This document shows, in pieces, positions 23,790 to 32,087 of a stretch of 64,000 nt of DNA. The notes under the pieces are model-generated. The model searched no databases. It saw only the letters and a list, made by a program, of their open reading frames with translations, and was not told the DNA's origin. Origin of the DNA: Euglena gracilis (Eukaryota; Euglenida; Euglenophyceae; Euglenales); assembly GCA_039621445.1 (NCBI GenBank), contig CP154954.1, positions 2,604,001 through 2,668,000 of the forward strand. The letters are read 5' to 3'. Every line of letters begins with the position of its first letter. The stretch's first letter is position 1. The position numbers were made by a program, and so were the translations under genes.

Positions 23790-23949
23790 AGGGCAGGTGT
23801 CCGGCGGGGCCCGGAAAATTTTCATTAAAAGTGCCCCGACGTCTTTAGGGGGTGCTTGCTATGGGCAGGCCCCGAAAATCCCTCGGAAAGCTAAAGGGTG
23901 CCTGCCCCTTCCAACCCCCCCGTGGGCAGGCAAAGCCCGACAAAGCACA

Positions 23950-24206
23950 GGTACTTATCTGTTAGCGTACGACGGACCCGGCCTTTCGGTTATGGTCCGA
24001 CACCCAGTTTCTGGGTTATTTAGGGCTGTTTTAAGGAATAGGGCTCGGTGCGCACAAGGCCATGTAGCGCTACAAGGCCGTGTGCCATGTGGCCCAACAT
24101 GCGTGTGCGAACCTAACCCTATTCCTTAAAATAACCCTAAAATAACCCAAAAAATGTCGTACCATAACCGAAAGGGGGGTCCGTTGTACGATAACAGATA
24201 AGTACC
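23950..24206. mobile_element. 257-bp terminal-inverted-repeat element with 8-bp target duplication
   Basis: The ends GGTACTTATCTGTTA are inverted copies, and the arms stay complementary for about 65 bases ('ggaccc', 'ctttcggttatggt', 'gggttatt'). The direct 8-mer AAAGCACA lies at 23,942-23,949 and again at 24,207-24,214, a perfect target-site duplication. The interior (gcgcacaaggccatgtagcg...) is non-coding. It is a non-autonomous DNA transposon; 8 bp fits hAT, while the long arms would also suit a Mutator-like element (usually 9 bp). Confidence 0.85.
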
Positions 24207-24610
24207 AAAGCACAAGCCTATTGGAGTGAGCTACGGGAAACGGGTATCCAGAACTGTGTTCAGCAGATTTTTTGCTAAGGAATTACTTGTGTCCAAAATG
24301 CAAGGTCCACAAAAGAGATAAAGAGAATTTATTGTTTTTCCATGTGGAAAACTTCTGTTTCCTGACACTTTCGTTGAAATGCATGGTGTGAGGAGAAATT
24401 TAGGTTGGCTTTTTATCACAGAAAAGAATTATTCCTCCCGCACTGCACTGAAATTTCGAAATAAGCCTGGTCAAAGCTAGTTCTAGCATCCACACGTCCA
24501 TTGTCCACCACAAAACGTGGTGCATTTCCAACAATAAAATGGGAGGAGCAACAGGATTTGGAACAAGACGAACAGTGAGAGTTGGAATGACCACTGGAGG
24601 ATTGTGGCTT

Positions 24611-25168
24611 TCAAGTGGATTCCGTGTTAACGATTAGCGAACAGCATCTGTTGGTTTTAATCGGATTTTTGCTCCGGCTGTGCTTCTGCTTCTCTTTTTC
24701 TTCTTCTTCTTTACATTTCAGGCACAAATTGGTTGACAGGTGGGTTGTGGCAATTAGTGCTAAAGTTGCGCAACCTGATCCAAAACCGATCCCTGCGAGA
24801 AAGAGTTCCATGTCCGAGAGCTCCATTTCGGCAATGATAATGAAGCCAAAGAGTACAAGTCCAAAAATGCCAACTGTGATAATGATAACCTTCCCAGAGG
24901 CAAGTTTCGCTCCTGTGGAACAGAATGGTGGACATAAAACGTCGTGGGCAACCTTGGGGTGGTAAGATAGAAACACTATGAGGAAAACCAAGATGATTCC
25001 CAGCATCACCATGTTGTACGTCTCACATAAAGGAAATATGACTTGGCCAGATGAAGATTCCTTCACTGCACGTAGGAACGTTCGTTCCTGAATAATGTGT
25101 AATATGTAATGTGTAATTTCATAGGATGTCCAGACCATTGACGGGGAAATAAATCTCGAGATTTCCAA
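24611..25168 (-). CDS. Small multi-pass membrane protein (hypothetical)
   Basis: A 185-residue single-exon frame with non-random composition. The N-terminal ~50 residues are polar; three hydrophobic segments follow, near residues 53-70 (VMLGIILVFLIVFLSY), 95-116 (IIITVGIFGLVLFGFIII) and 122-145 (around AGIGFGSGCATLALIA). The C-terminus is highly charged: a CKEEEEKEKQK stretch followed by basic residues and a CC pair. It would sit in a membrane with a charged cytosolic or lumenal tail. I recognise no family. The methionine at 25,168 is the first in frame; another at residue 11 is possible. It lies in a repeat-poor island (24,230-25,210) just upstream of the truncated retrotransposon. The opposite strand is also open but less protein-like. 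Confidence 0.5.
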   Translation of the reverse strand: MEISRFISPSMVWTSYEITHYILHIIQERTFLRAVKESSSGQVIFPLCETYNMVMLGIILVFLIVFLSYHPKVAHDVLCPPFCSTGAKLASGKVIIITVGIFGLVLFGFIIIAEMELSDMELFLAGIGFGSGCATLALIATTHLSTNLCLKCKEEEEKEKQKHSRSKNPIKTNRCCSLIVNTEST

Positions 25169-25239
25169 CTGCGGACCGTTGCTGAGGGTGATTCGTCTGC
25201 CGGGAATTCTTAATTGCCTGGGGAGAAGTCTTTAGCCGT

Positions 25240-25576
25240 CGGGGCGGCCGAAATCTTGGCCTCCGCACGCTTGACAGCCCTGCGAAAGGTAAAGCACCCT
25301 GCACAAGTCAACGAAGCCGGTAACTTGCTACTTCCACCCTTGGACCCGGAACACGAAGGAACAAGGCCGATCGCGTCAGGAGAGTGTCCACGCAGATTGG
25401 TCGGAAAGGTGCTGATGAGACAACCCGCGGTTCGCAAGTTCACTGCAGAAGGAATGCCCGGACAATTTGGGGTGGGTTGCCGCGACGCTTGTGGCTTGAT
25501 TGGAATGGGGCTGCAACACCTCGTAACCACCCTAAGTAGCACACAGGCCGCTGATTGGGGCGTGCTACAGCTAGAC
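25240..25576 (+). pseudogene. Non-LTR retrotransposon RT, copy 1, 5' part (interrupted)
   Basis: This frame encodes the fingers region of an RT up to motif A: LTALRK, RPIASGECPRRLVGK, then WGVLQLD ending at the GAC codon 25,574-25,576. It aligns by eye with the intact RT at 46-47.5 kb (LTPLRK, RPIAVGDTIRRLVGK, WAVLQVD). The N-terminal domains are missing, so the copy is 5'-truncated at about 25,240. The rest of motif A (FSNAFN) resumes at 30,226 in the matching frame, beyond the inserted DIRS element. The element would have copied itself by target-primed reverse transcription; this copy is dead. Confidence 0.85.
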
Positions 25577-25596
25577 CATTCGGGCTCCGCACTGCG

Positions 25597-25701
25597 AGAT
25601 GGTGAGGTGAGGTCCTGCTTTCCTTGCCGGCTGTTCTGTTCTGTGTTTGTTCGTGCGCGGGGGGGTGCTTCTTACTGCTTTTTGTTGCCGGAGTTGGCTG
25701 A
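25597..25701 (+). repeat. DIRS left inverted terminal repeat
   Basis: Runs from 'agatggtgaggtgaggtcct' to 'gccggagttgg'. It is complementary to 30,061-30,165 with only a few differences (for example ttcgtgcgcg against tgcgtgcgcg). Confidence 0.9.
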
Positions 25702-28700
25702 TTCCTATTTCTGCCCTTCGACCTCAAGGAGAAAGAATTTCAACACTACGAGTGCGGTCAATACTGAAGACAAAGACATTCAAAAATCAAACACGTGTTC
25801 AACGGAATTCAATGAAAGATGTGTTGGAAAAAATTTCAAGCTGTCAAGAGGAAGTGGGAGCACAAGGACGTTCAAGACAGACAGCCGAAGCTGGAAAACA
25901 CCGAGGAACTGCAGGCGCTGGAGTACCTGATGGAGCAGGGCCAACACGTCCGTCCGTGGCCGTCGCAACCCTTCCGCCCCCCAGTTCGTCAGAAATTTCC
26001 TGTTTTCAACAAAGCTTTTGTGACGGCCATGGACCCTGGACACTCGTGGTCAGAGCAAAGCGTCAGAGGAGCCATCCAGGGCAAGGCCCATTGGGTCATG
26101 GGGACCCATCACAGTCATCAATCAAGGAAACATTGTCAGGAGCGGGAAAAACAGGTCTGGCAGACTACCCATCCCCCTTCTCATCCCCACCCCTATGGCA
26201 GGGGAAATATGACAAGTTCAAAGGGTTCAAGTCAGGAAGGTGGAAACCCTCCTCAAAATGGCCATGGCGGCCATCTATCTACAGGGCCTGGGGCCCAAGG
26301 CTATGGCAGCCATCATTCAAAAGGGCATGGTGCCCATTCTCAAGGACACAGAACCCAGAATCCCAGCAGGGGACCCCAGTGGGGAGAGGTATGTCCAACT
26401 ATCCCCCCAGAACCCTCAAAATCATTCCCCCCAGGGGAAGCAAGCCACAGCCAAGACAGGTGGCATCAAACCCCTCAGAACAATTCAGCCATGGTGGCTC
26501 ATCTGGGGAACCAAGAGGGAAAAAGAAGACACAAGAAAAGTGCTGGAGAGAAGGTCAATGGAGACCAAGAAGGCCAGATGGCCCTGAAGGCCAATGGAGG
26601 CCATTACAATCAAGATATCAAGGCCAATGGAGGCCATTTCAAGCAAATTCAGGTGGCCACTGGAGGCCAGTACATTCAAGATATCAGCCCTTGGGGGGGA
26701 GGCCCAAGATTGGCTACACCAGGGCCCCCCCAGAAGGTAATCAGCCCTCACCCCCCAGCATTATATGTACCTCCCCACCACAGACCTTCCCCCATCTTTC
26801 AAAAACAGGGGGAAAGCCTGTCTTTGAGCAGCCCTATGGCAGGGCCAGAGGCAACCCCAGTGATGGGGCAGCCAGGGGAATGGACCCCAGTGATGGGGCA
26901 GCCAGGGGAAAGGACCCCAGTGATGGGGCCTGTGGAATCCCCAGACACATTATACCCAGGGGTGCCCCCCTACAGGGCCCTGCAGGCCAGCATCCCCCAT
27001 TGGGTCAAGGCAGGAGCCAGCACAGAGGTATTAAACCTGATAAGGAAAGGGTCAGGCAGATCTCCCCTCCCCCCTCAGATGTCCTTAAAAGTTCCCTTCA
27101 AAACTCCCCAAGAAATAAGGACTGCCCAGAAAATTCTGAGAGAATACGAATGTGCAGGGGCAACCAGGCAAATCACCCCACAGGAGGCAAAACATTTTGT
27201 CCCTTATTTTATCATTTCCAAAAAGGAAGGGGAAAAGACCAAGGAAAGACTGATTTCAGATTGTCGACAGTTAAATCTCCATTTCACCCCCCAGAAATTC
27301 AGATTGGAACACATGGGAAACATCTTCCCATATCTAAGAAAAGGTTGGTTCTGTGGAAAAATAGACCTGAAAGATGCATATTTCCACTTAAAACTGCACA
27401 GCAGTCTGGAAAAACATGTGTGCATGCAGGTGGGGGGGGAAACGTGGCAATTTCAAGCTGCATGCTTTGGTATAAGCAGCCTGCCACAAAAATTTATGAC
27501 TCTTATGAGAGTCTGGGAAAGAAAATGGAGAAAGGAAGGCAAGGTAGTTTTCATCTACCTGGACGACATTTTGCTGTTAGCCCCCAGCAAAAAGACAGCA
27601 GCCCAACATTTGGCAGAAGTAAAAACAGACCTTTTACTGGCAGGTTTCAGACTAAACCTCCCCAAATCCTGTCTGGAACCCACACAGGAATAAAACATTT
27701 GGGCCAATGGATCAATTTGAAAAAAGGCCAATTAAAAAAACAAAAAAAAAAACTAAAATCCTTAAGAAAGGAGCTAGGCAAAGTGCTCACAGCACAGAAA
27801 ATGAGCTGCAGAAAACTCAGTTCTATTGTGGGACAAGTCAGAAGCTATTTAGTTTCAATGCCATTTCTCAGAATTCTGACAGATCAACTTTGCAAAATGG
27901 TGGATTTGCACACAAAGTGGGGTTGGGACCACACCCTGACCATTCCCCAGGGGGTCAAAGATCAAATTGTGGAGTTAAAAGCCTTTTTACAGCCAGGTGT
28001 GGGCAGGGCATTTGAGTCCCAGGCCTCTCAGGAGCTCTTTTCAGACAGCAGCACCTGGCAGTGGGGGGTGCTGGACAAAGCTTCAGGCCAAAAGGTGCAG
28101 GATTTTTGGAGGGACCTGCATGTCCTTCATATCAATCAAAAAGAGTTGCAGGCTGCAGTGGAAACAGTAAAGGCACTAGCCAAACCAAAACAAACAATTG
28201 TGCTCCACGTGGACAGCCAGGTGGCTGTAAGTTATTTAACAAAATGGGGAGGCAAAAAGCCATACCTAAATTCCATCTTAAAACCGCTGTATCATTGCCA
28301 AGAAAAACAAATCAATTTGCAGGTGGTTTGGGTCCCCACAAAGGAGCAATTGGCAGACTCCCTGACCAGGGAGCAAAAGGACCCAGGGGATTATACCCTA
28401 AACCTAAACATCTTTCACCAAATTCTTCAGTTTTTCAGAAAGGAAATCACCCCAGAGGTGGACATGTTTTGCACACCCAGCAACAAAAAATTCCCCAAGT
28501 TTGTTTGTCGATACCCCCACCAAGGGGCTTTGCTGGTGGATGCCTTGAAGGCAGATTTGAGGGGCCTCCCCCCAGTTTATGCAAACCCCCCCTGGAGCAT
28601 CATTCCCCAATGGGTTCAGAGATTAATGTTAAACCCAGACCTAATTTGTCTGTTGATCGTACCCCACTGGGCTTCGACATCATGGTGGCGCCAATTAATG

Positions 28701-30257
28701 TCAATAAGGCAGCCAGGCAGCAAGGTTTTGCTAGTACCCCCCCAATGGGGTCTGTTCACCAACTGCTGGGGGGAGGAGATGCCCCCCCCCAAGGTGGAAT
28801 TTGGCCTGCTTGATTGTGTCAGGCAAATATTACAATCCCAGGAAGTTTCGATGTCCAGTATCGACACTTACATAAAAAATCTGGGAAATGTCAAGAGATA
28901 TGATTCAGCCTTCAGGACATTGGTGGGCCAATTGTTGCACAAAGGGGTGCCCCTGCAGGACTGCACAGTCCACAAGATGGCCGAGGCCATCCTTGATTTG
29001 GCTGCCCACAGCCTCAACACTGCACGAAATGCATATGCAGCAGTTTTATTACTCCCAGGGTTTGGGTCATTGAGGTTTTCCCCTCTTTTGTCTCCATTGA
29101 AAAGGAAGTGGAATTCCAATGTCTGCAAGTATGCCCATTTCTGGGACCCCACTGATTTCTTAGAAAACATCATCAGGAAATCCAAACCCCTCTCAGACCT
29201 GTCTGTGAAAGAGCTCAGAAACAGACTCATCATCTGTTGGAGGCTGTTAGCCCTCCACAGGGGGGTTGATTTAGCCAGAACACAGCGGAAAATCAGTTTC
29301 GTGGGAGAAAAAATTTTCATTTTATTGCAAAGGAAAGGGTGGCAATTCCCAAGATGGGAGGAGATTTTAAATTTGCCACACACCCCCCTCATCAGCCCCT
29401 GGCATTTATTGAAAGAATATGTGGAAAGGACAGCCCACATGGTTGGACACAAAAATAATTTGTTATGGTCTTTGGATAGTAAAAGACCTTTGACATCAGA
29501 AAGGGTGAATTCCCTTACCAAAGAAATTCTGCAAGAGGGGGGGGTGGACACCACCCATTGGAAACCCCACAGCACCAGAGGGGCTGGGGTCTTATGGTGG
29601 AAAAATGCTGGTTTGCAAGTGGAAGAAGTCCAGCAGCTGGGTCAGTGGAAAAATTTTGGGGCCTTCCAAGCCCATTATTTGCGACTTGGGGTCGTATCAA
29701 AAATTCAAAATATTATGGCCCAAAGGGGGGTGCACAGTACCTCACCATCTCGCAGTGCGGAGCCCGAATGGTCTCGGACTCCCACGACAAAGGAAGGGGG
29801 AGGAAGGGACCAAGAGGGCGAAGCACAAGAAGATGGTGAGCCCAACCCTCCCACCCAAAAAATCAGCAGAAAAAGAAAGACATCCCAACCAGAAAGGGGA
29901 CCCCCGACCAAGCAGCCCCAACCACCCACCCAGGAACACACCAGAAAGAGACAACCATCACCATCGGAGGGGCGGGCCCCCACAAAGCGCCCAGGGAAGG
30001 GGGGGGGGGGGCGGGGCCACGACGGTTCAGCTTCGCCAAGGTGTCGGAGGAGGCCTCATCATCGCCAACTCCGGCAACAAAGGCGCAGTAAGAAGCACCC
30101 CCCGCGCACGCACAAACACAGAACAGAACAGCCGGCAAGGAAAGCAGGACCTCACCTCACCATCTTCTTGTGCTTCGCCCTCTTGGTCCCTTCCTCCCCC
30201 TTCCTTTGTCGTGGGAGTCCGAGACTTCAGCAACGCGTTCAACCGGGTCCGCCGTGA
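25647..30257 (+). CDS. DIRS RNase H, methyltransferase-like domain and tyrosine recombinase ORF (frame 0)
   Basis: This frame is open for 1,536 codons. The recognisable protein starts near 27,690 (KHLGQWINL). RNase H follows (LFSDSS near residue 796; INQKELQAAVE; HVDSQVAVSYL near 854; LADSLTR near 900). Next comes a domain with YANPPWSIIPQWV near 979, resembling the methyltransferase-like segment of DIRS polyproteins. Last is a tyrosine recombinase: LALHRGVDLART (first Arg region), HSTRGAG near 1,307 (HxxR) and FQAHYLRL near 1,343 (nucleophilic Tyr). The tail is basic and reads through the internal complementary region and right terminal repeat, stopping only in flanking DNA at 30,257. Upstream of 27,690 the same frame is open but overlaps the RT; a Trp/Arg-rich section there (GQWRP repeats near 26,560-26,680) may be Gag-like. 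Confidence 0.85.
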   Translation: MFVRGGVLLTAFCCRSWLIPISALRPQGERISTLRVRSILKTKTFKNQTRVQRNSMKDVLEKISSCQEEVGAQGRSRQTAEAGKHRGTAGAGVPDGAGPTRPSVAVATLPPPSSSEISCFQQSFCDGHGPWTLVVRAKRQRSHPGQGPLGHGDPSQSSIKETLSGAGKTGLADYPSPFSSPPLWQGKYDKFKGFKSGRWKPSSKWPWRPSIYRAWGPRLWQPSFKRAWCPFSRTQNPESQQGTPVGRGMSNYPPRTLKIIPPRGSKPQPRQVASNPSEQFSHGGSSGEPRGKKKTQEKCWREGQWRPRRPDGPEGQWRPLQSRYQGQWRPFQANSGGHWRPVHSRYQPLGGRPKIGYTRAPPEGNQPSPPSIICTSPPQTFPHLSKTGGKPVFEQPYGRARGNPSDGAARGMDPSDGAARGKDPSDGACGIPRHIIPRGAPLQGPAGQHPPLGQGRSQHRGIKPDKERVRQISPPPSDVLKSSLQNSPRNKDCPENSERIRMCRGNQANHPTGGKTFCPLFYHFQKGRGKDQGKTDFRLSTVKSPFHPPEIQIGTHGKHLPISKKRLVLWKNRPERCIFPLKTAQQSGKTCVHAGGGGNVAISSCMLWYKQPATKIYDSYESLGKKMEKGRQGSFHLPGRHFAVSPQQKDSSPTFGRSKNRPFTGRFQTKPPQILSGTHTGIKHLGQWINLKKGQLKKQKKKLKSLRKELGKVLTAQKMSCRKLSSIVGQVRSYLVSMPFLRILTDQLCKMVDLHTKWGWDHTLTIPQGVKDQIVELKAFLQPGVGRAFESQASQELFSDSSTWQWGVLDKASGQKVQDFWRDLHVLHINQKELQAAVETVKALAKPKQTIVLHVDSQVAVSYLTKWGGKKPYLNSILKPLYHCQEKQINLQVVWVPTKEQLADSLTREQKDPGDYTLNLNIFHQILQFFRKEITPEVDMFCTPSNKKFPKFVCRYPHQGALLVDALKADLRGLPPVYANPPWSIIPQWVQRLMLNPDLICLLIVPHWASTSWWRQLMSIRQPGSKVLLVPPQWGLFTNCWGEEMPPPKVEFGLLDCVRQILQSQEVSMSSIDTYIKNLGNVKRYDSAFRTLVGQLLHKGVPLQDCTVHKMAEAILDLAAHSLNTARNAYAAVLLLPGFGSLRFSPLLSPLKRKWNSNVCKYAHFWDPTDFLENIIRKSKPLSDLSVKELRNRLIICWRLLALHRGVDLARTQRKISFVGEKIFILLQRKGWQFPRWEEILNLPHTPLISPWHLLKEYVERTAHMVGHKNNLLWSLDSKRPLTSERVNSLTKEILQEGGVDTTHWKPHSTRGAGVLWWKNAGLQVEEVQQLGQWKNFGAFQAHYLRLGVVSKIQNIMAQRGVHSTSPSRSAEPEWSRTPTTKEGGGRDQEGEAQEDGEPNPPTQKISRKRKTSQPERGPPTKQPQPPTQEHTRKRQPSPSEGRAPTKRPGKGGGGRGHDGSASPRCRRRPHHRQLRQQRRSKKHPPRTHKHRTEQPARKAGPHLTIFLCFALLVPSSPFLCRGSPRLQQRVQPGPP
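25819..27693 (+). CDS. DIRS reverse transcriptase ORF (frame 1)
   Basis: A 624-residue frame. Residues 1-~400 are low-complexity, rich in His, Gly, Gln and Pro, with three 10-residue repeats (TPVMGQPGE-) near 350-375. From about 440 on it is a reverse transcriptase: KERLISDCRQLN near 475, the motif A region KIDLKDAYFHL near 514, FGISSLPQKFM, and the catalytic YLDD near 579-583, followed by LNLPKS and LEPTQ. The protein would make cDNA from the element's RNA. It stops at 27,691-27,693, just where the RNase H domain continues in the other frame, so the frame ends in mid-protein. Which frame encodes the Gag-like N-terminus is unclear, because frame 0 is open over the same stretch. Confidence 0.9.
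   Translation: MCWKKFQAVKRKWEHKDVQDRQPKLENTEELQALEYLMEQGQHVRPWPSQPFRPPVRQKFPVFNKAFVTAMDPGHSWSEQSVRGAIQGKAHWVMGTHHSHQSRKHCQEREKQVWQTTHPPSHPHPYGRGNMTSSKGSSQEGGNPPQNGHGGHLSTGPGAQGYGSHHSKGHGAHSQGHRTQNPSRGPQWGEVCPTIPPEPSKSFPPGEASHSQDRWHQTPQNNSAMVAHLGNQEGKRRHKKSAGEKVNGDQEGQMALKANGGHYNQDIKANGGHFKQIQVATGGQYIQDISPWGGGPRLATPGPPQKVISPHPPALYVPPHHRPSPIFQKQGESLSLSSPMAGPEATPVMGQPGEWTPVMGQPGERTPVMGPVESPDTLYPGVPPYRALQASIPHWVKAGASTEVLNLIRKGSGRSPLPPQMSLKVPFKTPQEIRTAQKILREYECAGATRQITPQEAKHFVPYFIISKKEGEKTKERLISDCRQLNLHFTPQKFRLEHMGNIFPYLRKGWFCGKIDLKDAYFHLKLHSSLEKHVCMQVGGETWQFQAACFGISSLPQKFMTLMRVWERKWRKEGKVVFIYLDDILLLAPSKKTAAQHLAEVKTDLLLAGFRLNLPKSCLEPTQE
29741..29840 (+). repeat. DIRS internal complementary region
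   Basis: 29,741-29,770 is complementary to the extreme left end, 29,771-29,773 is GTC, and 29,774-29,840 is complementary to the extreme right end. In DIRS elements this region is thought to template the joining of cDNA ends into a circle. Confidence 0.93.
30061..30165 (-). repeat. DIRS right inverted terminal repeat
   Basis: Reverse complement of 25,597-25,701. The outer 57 bases to 30,222 are unique to the right end and are matched only by the internal complementary region. Confidence 0.9.
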
Positions 30258-32087
30258 TGCCTTATTGGAAGCGGCAAGAGAAAGATGCCCCGAAATGGTC
30301 ACGTGGCTGGAAACATGTTATGCAGAACACTCCAGTCTCTTCTTGGGGGATACTTGCCTCCGAAGTAAATCAGGGGTCCAGCAAGGGGATCCTTGTGGCC
30401 CCGCTGCTTTCGCCCTTCCCATTCAAGGACTGGTGGAAGAACTTCATTACGTATGTGGCTGGCAAGCCTGGTACCTGGACGACGCCCACATCGTGGGCAA
30501 CATGTGCCAGCTCGAGGCCGCGGTCCGAATGATCCTGGAAAAGGGCCCTCCGATCGGTGTGGCACTCAACCTGGACAAGTGCACGCTGTGGAGGCCGGCC
30601 TTCGGTACCGCATGGTCCTCCCTTCCAATGGGAGCAAGCATCCTCCAACAAATCCCGGTGACACCTTTTATCCCTGGCTCAGGAATGGGTGTCCCGGTGT
30701 GCCACCCAGCGGACGGCACCTTTGCTGAACACACCTGGTTTGGACGGTGCGAGGCTGCGATGAAAGCATGTTCCCTCCTACAGAGAGTGCCTTCCGCACA
30801 CGTTCAATTCACGATCCTTCGGATGTGCCTGGACGTATGCAAGGTGAATGACCTTCTGCAGGCAACCCCAGCCTCCTATGCTCAAGACCAATGTGCCTTG
30901 CTCAGCAAAACCGTGCGGAATACAATGAGCATTATCAGCGGACGACCACTGGAGGAACCACAATGGGTTCAAGCCACTCTCCCGGTTCGACTGGGGGGTT
31001 TGGGTATCCGCGACCCAGTTGTCGAGAGAGTGAACGCCAGATGGGCAGCAACTCTGGATTTCGTTATTCGAGGGGATCGGATCCTTGACCTCCCAGCCTT
31101 CTGCTCTGTTCCGCTACTCCCCATCGACTTCGCGGACACAGTAGGAGCCATCAAAGGAAGCTGCTCTTGGCCAACATCCGCTCAATCCTTCTGTGATGAC
31201 CCCCGTCGACACGAATTGTTGACGCCCGAGATGCTGACACAGCGCTTCTGGGGAAATGCTTGTGCTGAAGCACGACAGCAGAGGCTGCACGCCGCCTTGG
31301 AAGGGACGGAAAAATTGAAGTTCTCCTGCCAGATGAAGCCACACGCCATGGCATGGGCCTCAGTGACACCGTGTGCCTCGACCAAAACACTGATTCCCAC
31401 CAGAGAATTTCAGGCCATCGTCCAGTGGTCTCTGGGTGCCCTGCCCCGGTGGTCAGCGCTACAGACAGCCCACCTGCCTGCCCAAGATGCCACAACCCCA
31501 CAGATGTCAGAGGCCACCACCTTGTCTGCTGCCACAAAAACAACATTGTCCGGCGGCACAATGCGGTGCAATCGCACATCCTCGGGCTCGCGCAGCGTGC
31601 AGGCTTCCCAGCCAGAAGGGAAGAAAGTGCCCCAGATGGCTCACGACCAGGCGACGTATTCGTCATGAGGTACGATGCAAACGACCCGGCAGCCATCGAC
31701 GTCACCATTCGTCACCCGCTTGTCGCGCCTTCGCGAAATCGCGCTGGCTTGGAGGATATTGGCAGGTGGCATGAGGCACAGGAGCAGGACAAGATAAAGA
31801 AGTATGGAGATGGTTGCCAACGAAGAGGCTGGACATTAATTCCCTTTGTCTTGGACTGTTATGGTGGCATGGGGGATGGTGCGCTCACCTTTGTTGGTAA
31901 CTGCATCAAGCTGTTAGCAGGCCAACACGACGCCTGGGAGAGGAGGGGCGTCGAGGGGACCTGCTGGCAAGGAATAAGCATGACTCTGGCCCGGGAGGTT
32001 GGACGACAATTGGTTTGGGGACAATGCCCCGAAGAGCTCGCTGACCATAGCCTCCCTGAATCTCATAAACCCTACTGTACTTCATAG
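30223..32087 (+). pseudogene. Non-LTR retrotransposon RT, copy 1, 3' part with endonuclease-like domain
   Basis: Continues the RT of 25,240-25,576: motif A remainder FSNAFN, SGVQQGDPCGP, catalytic YLDDAHIVG near 30,475, LNLDKC, then a thumb region with LPVRLGGLGIRDP. Near 31,445 the reading moves to another frame (a one-base change in a C-rich spot) and continues as a zinc motif (CPRCHNPTDVRGHHLVCC) and RRHN. A RPGDVFV...AIDVTI block follows, resembling the catalytic core of the restriction-like endonuclease of R2/CRE-type non-LTR elements. The frame ends at 32,087. The copy is inactive because of 5' truncation, the DIRS insertion and the frameshift. Confidence 0.85.

Larger units (their letters stand above)
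25577..30222 (+). mobile_element. Structurally complete DIRS-type tyrosine-recombinase retrotransposon (4,646 bp)
   Basis: Hallmarks seen directly: inverted terminal repeats (about 25,597-25,701 and 30,061-30,165); unique outer ends; and an internal complementary region at 29,741-29,840 whose first 30 bases are the reverse complement of the left end (25,577-25,606) and whose last 67 bases are the reverse complement of the right end (30,156-30,222), joined by GTC. GAC lies at both junctions (25,574-25,576 and 30,223-30,225), matching that trinucleotide. This is the DIRS plan, in which a circular intermediate is integrated by a tyrosine recombinase without a conventional target duplication. The coding part holds RT, RNase H, a C-terminal NPPW domain and the recombinase. 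The only visible coding defect is the RT/RNase H frame change near 27,690. Confidence 0.93.

Noticed and set aside
24615-24965. Plus-strand frame opposite the membrane protein
   Set aside because: The minus-strand reading has clear membrane segments and a charged tail; the plus reading looks like its complement.
27707-28813. Third-frame ORFs inside the DIRS RNase H region
   Set aside because: They overlap the RNase H and NPPW motifs in frame 0 and show no domain.
31151-31708. 185-residue frame antisense to RT copy 1
   Set aside because: Shadow of the RT frame, which has clear family motifs on the plus strand.
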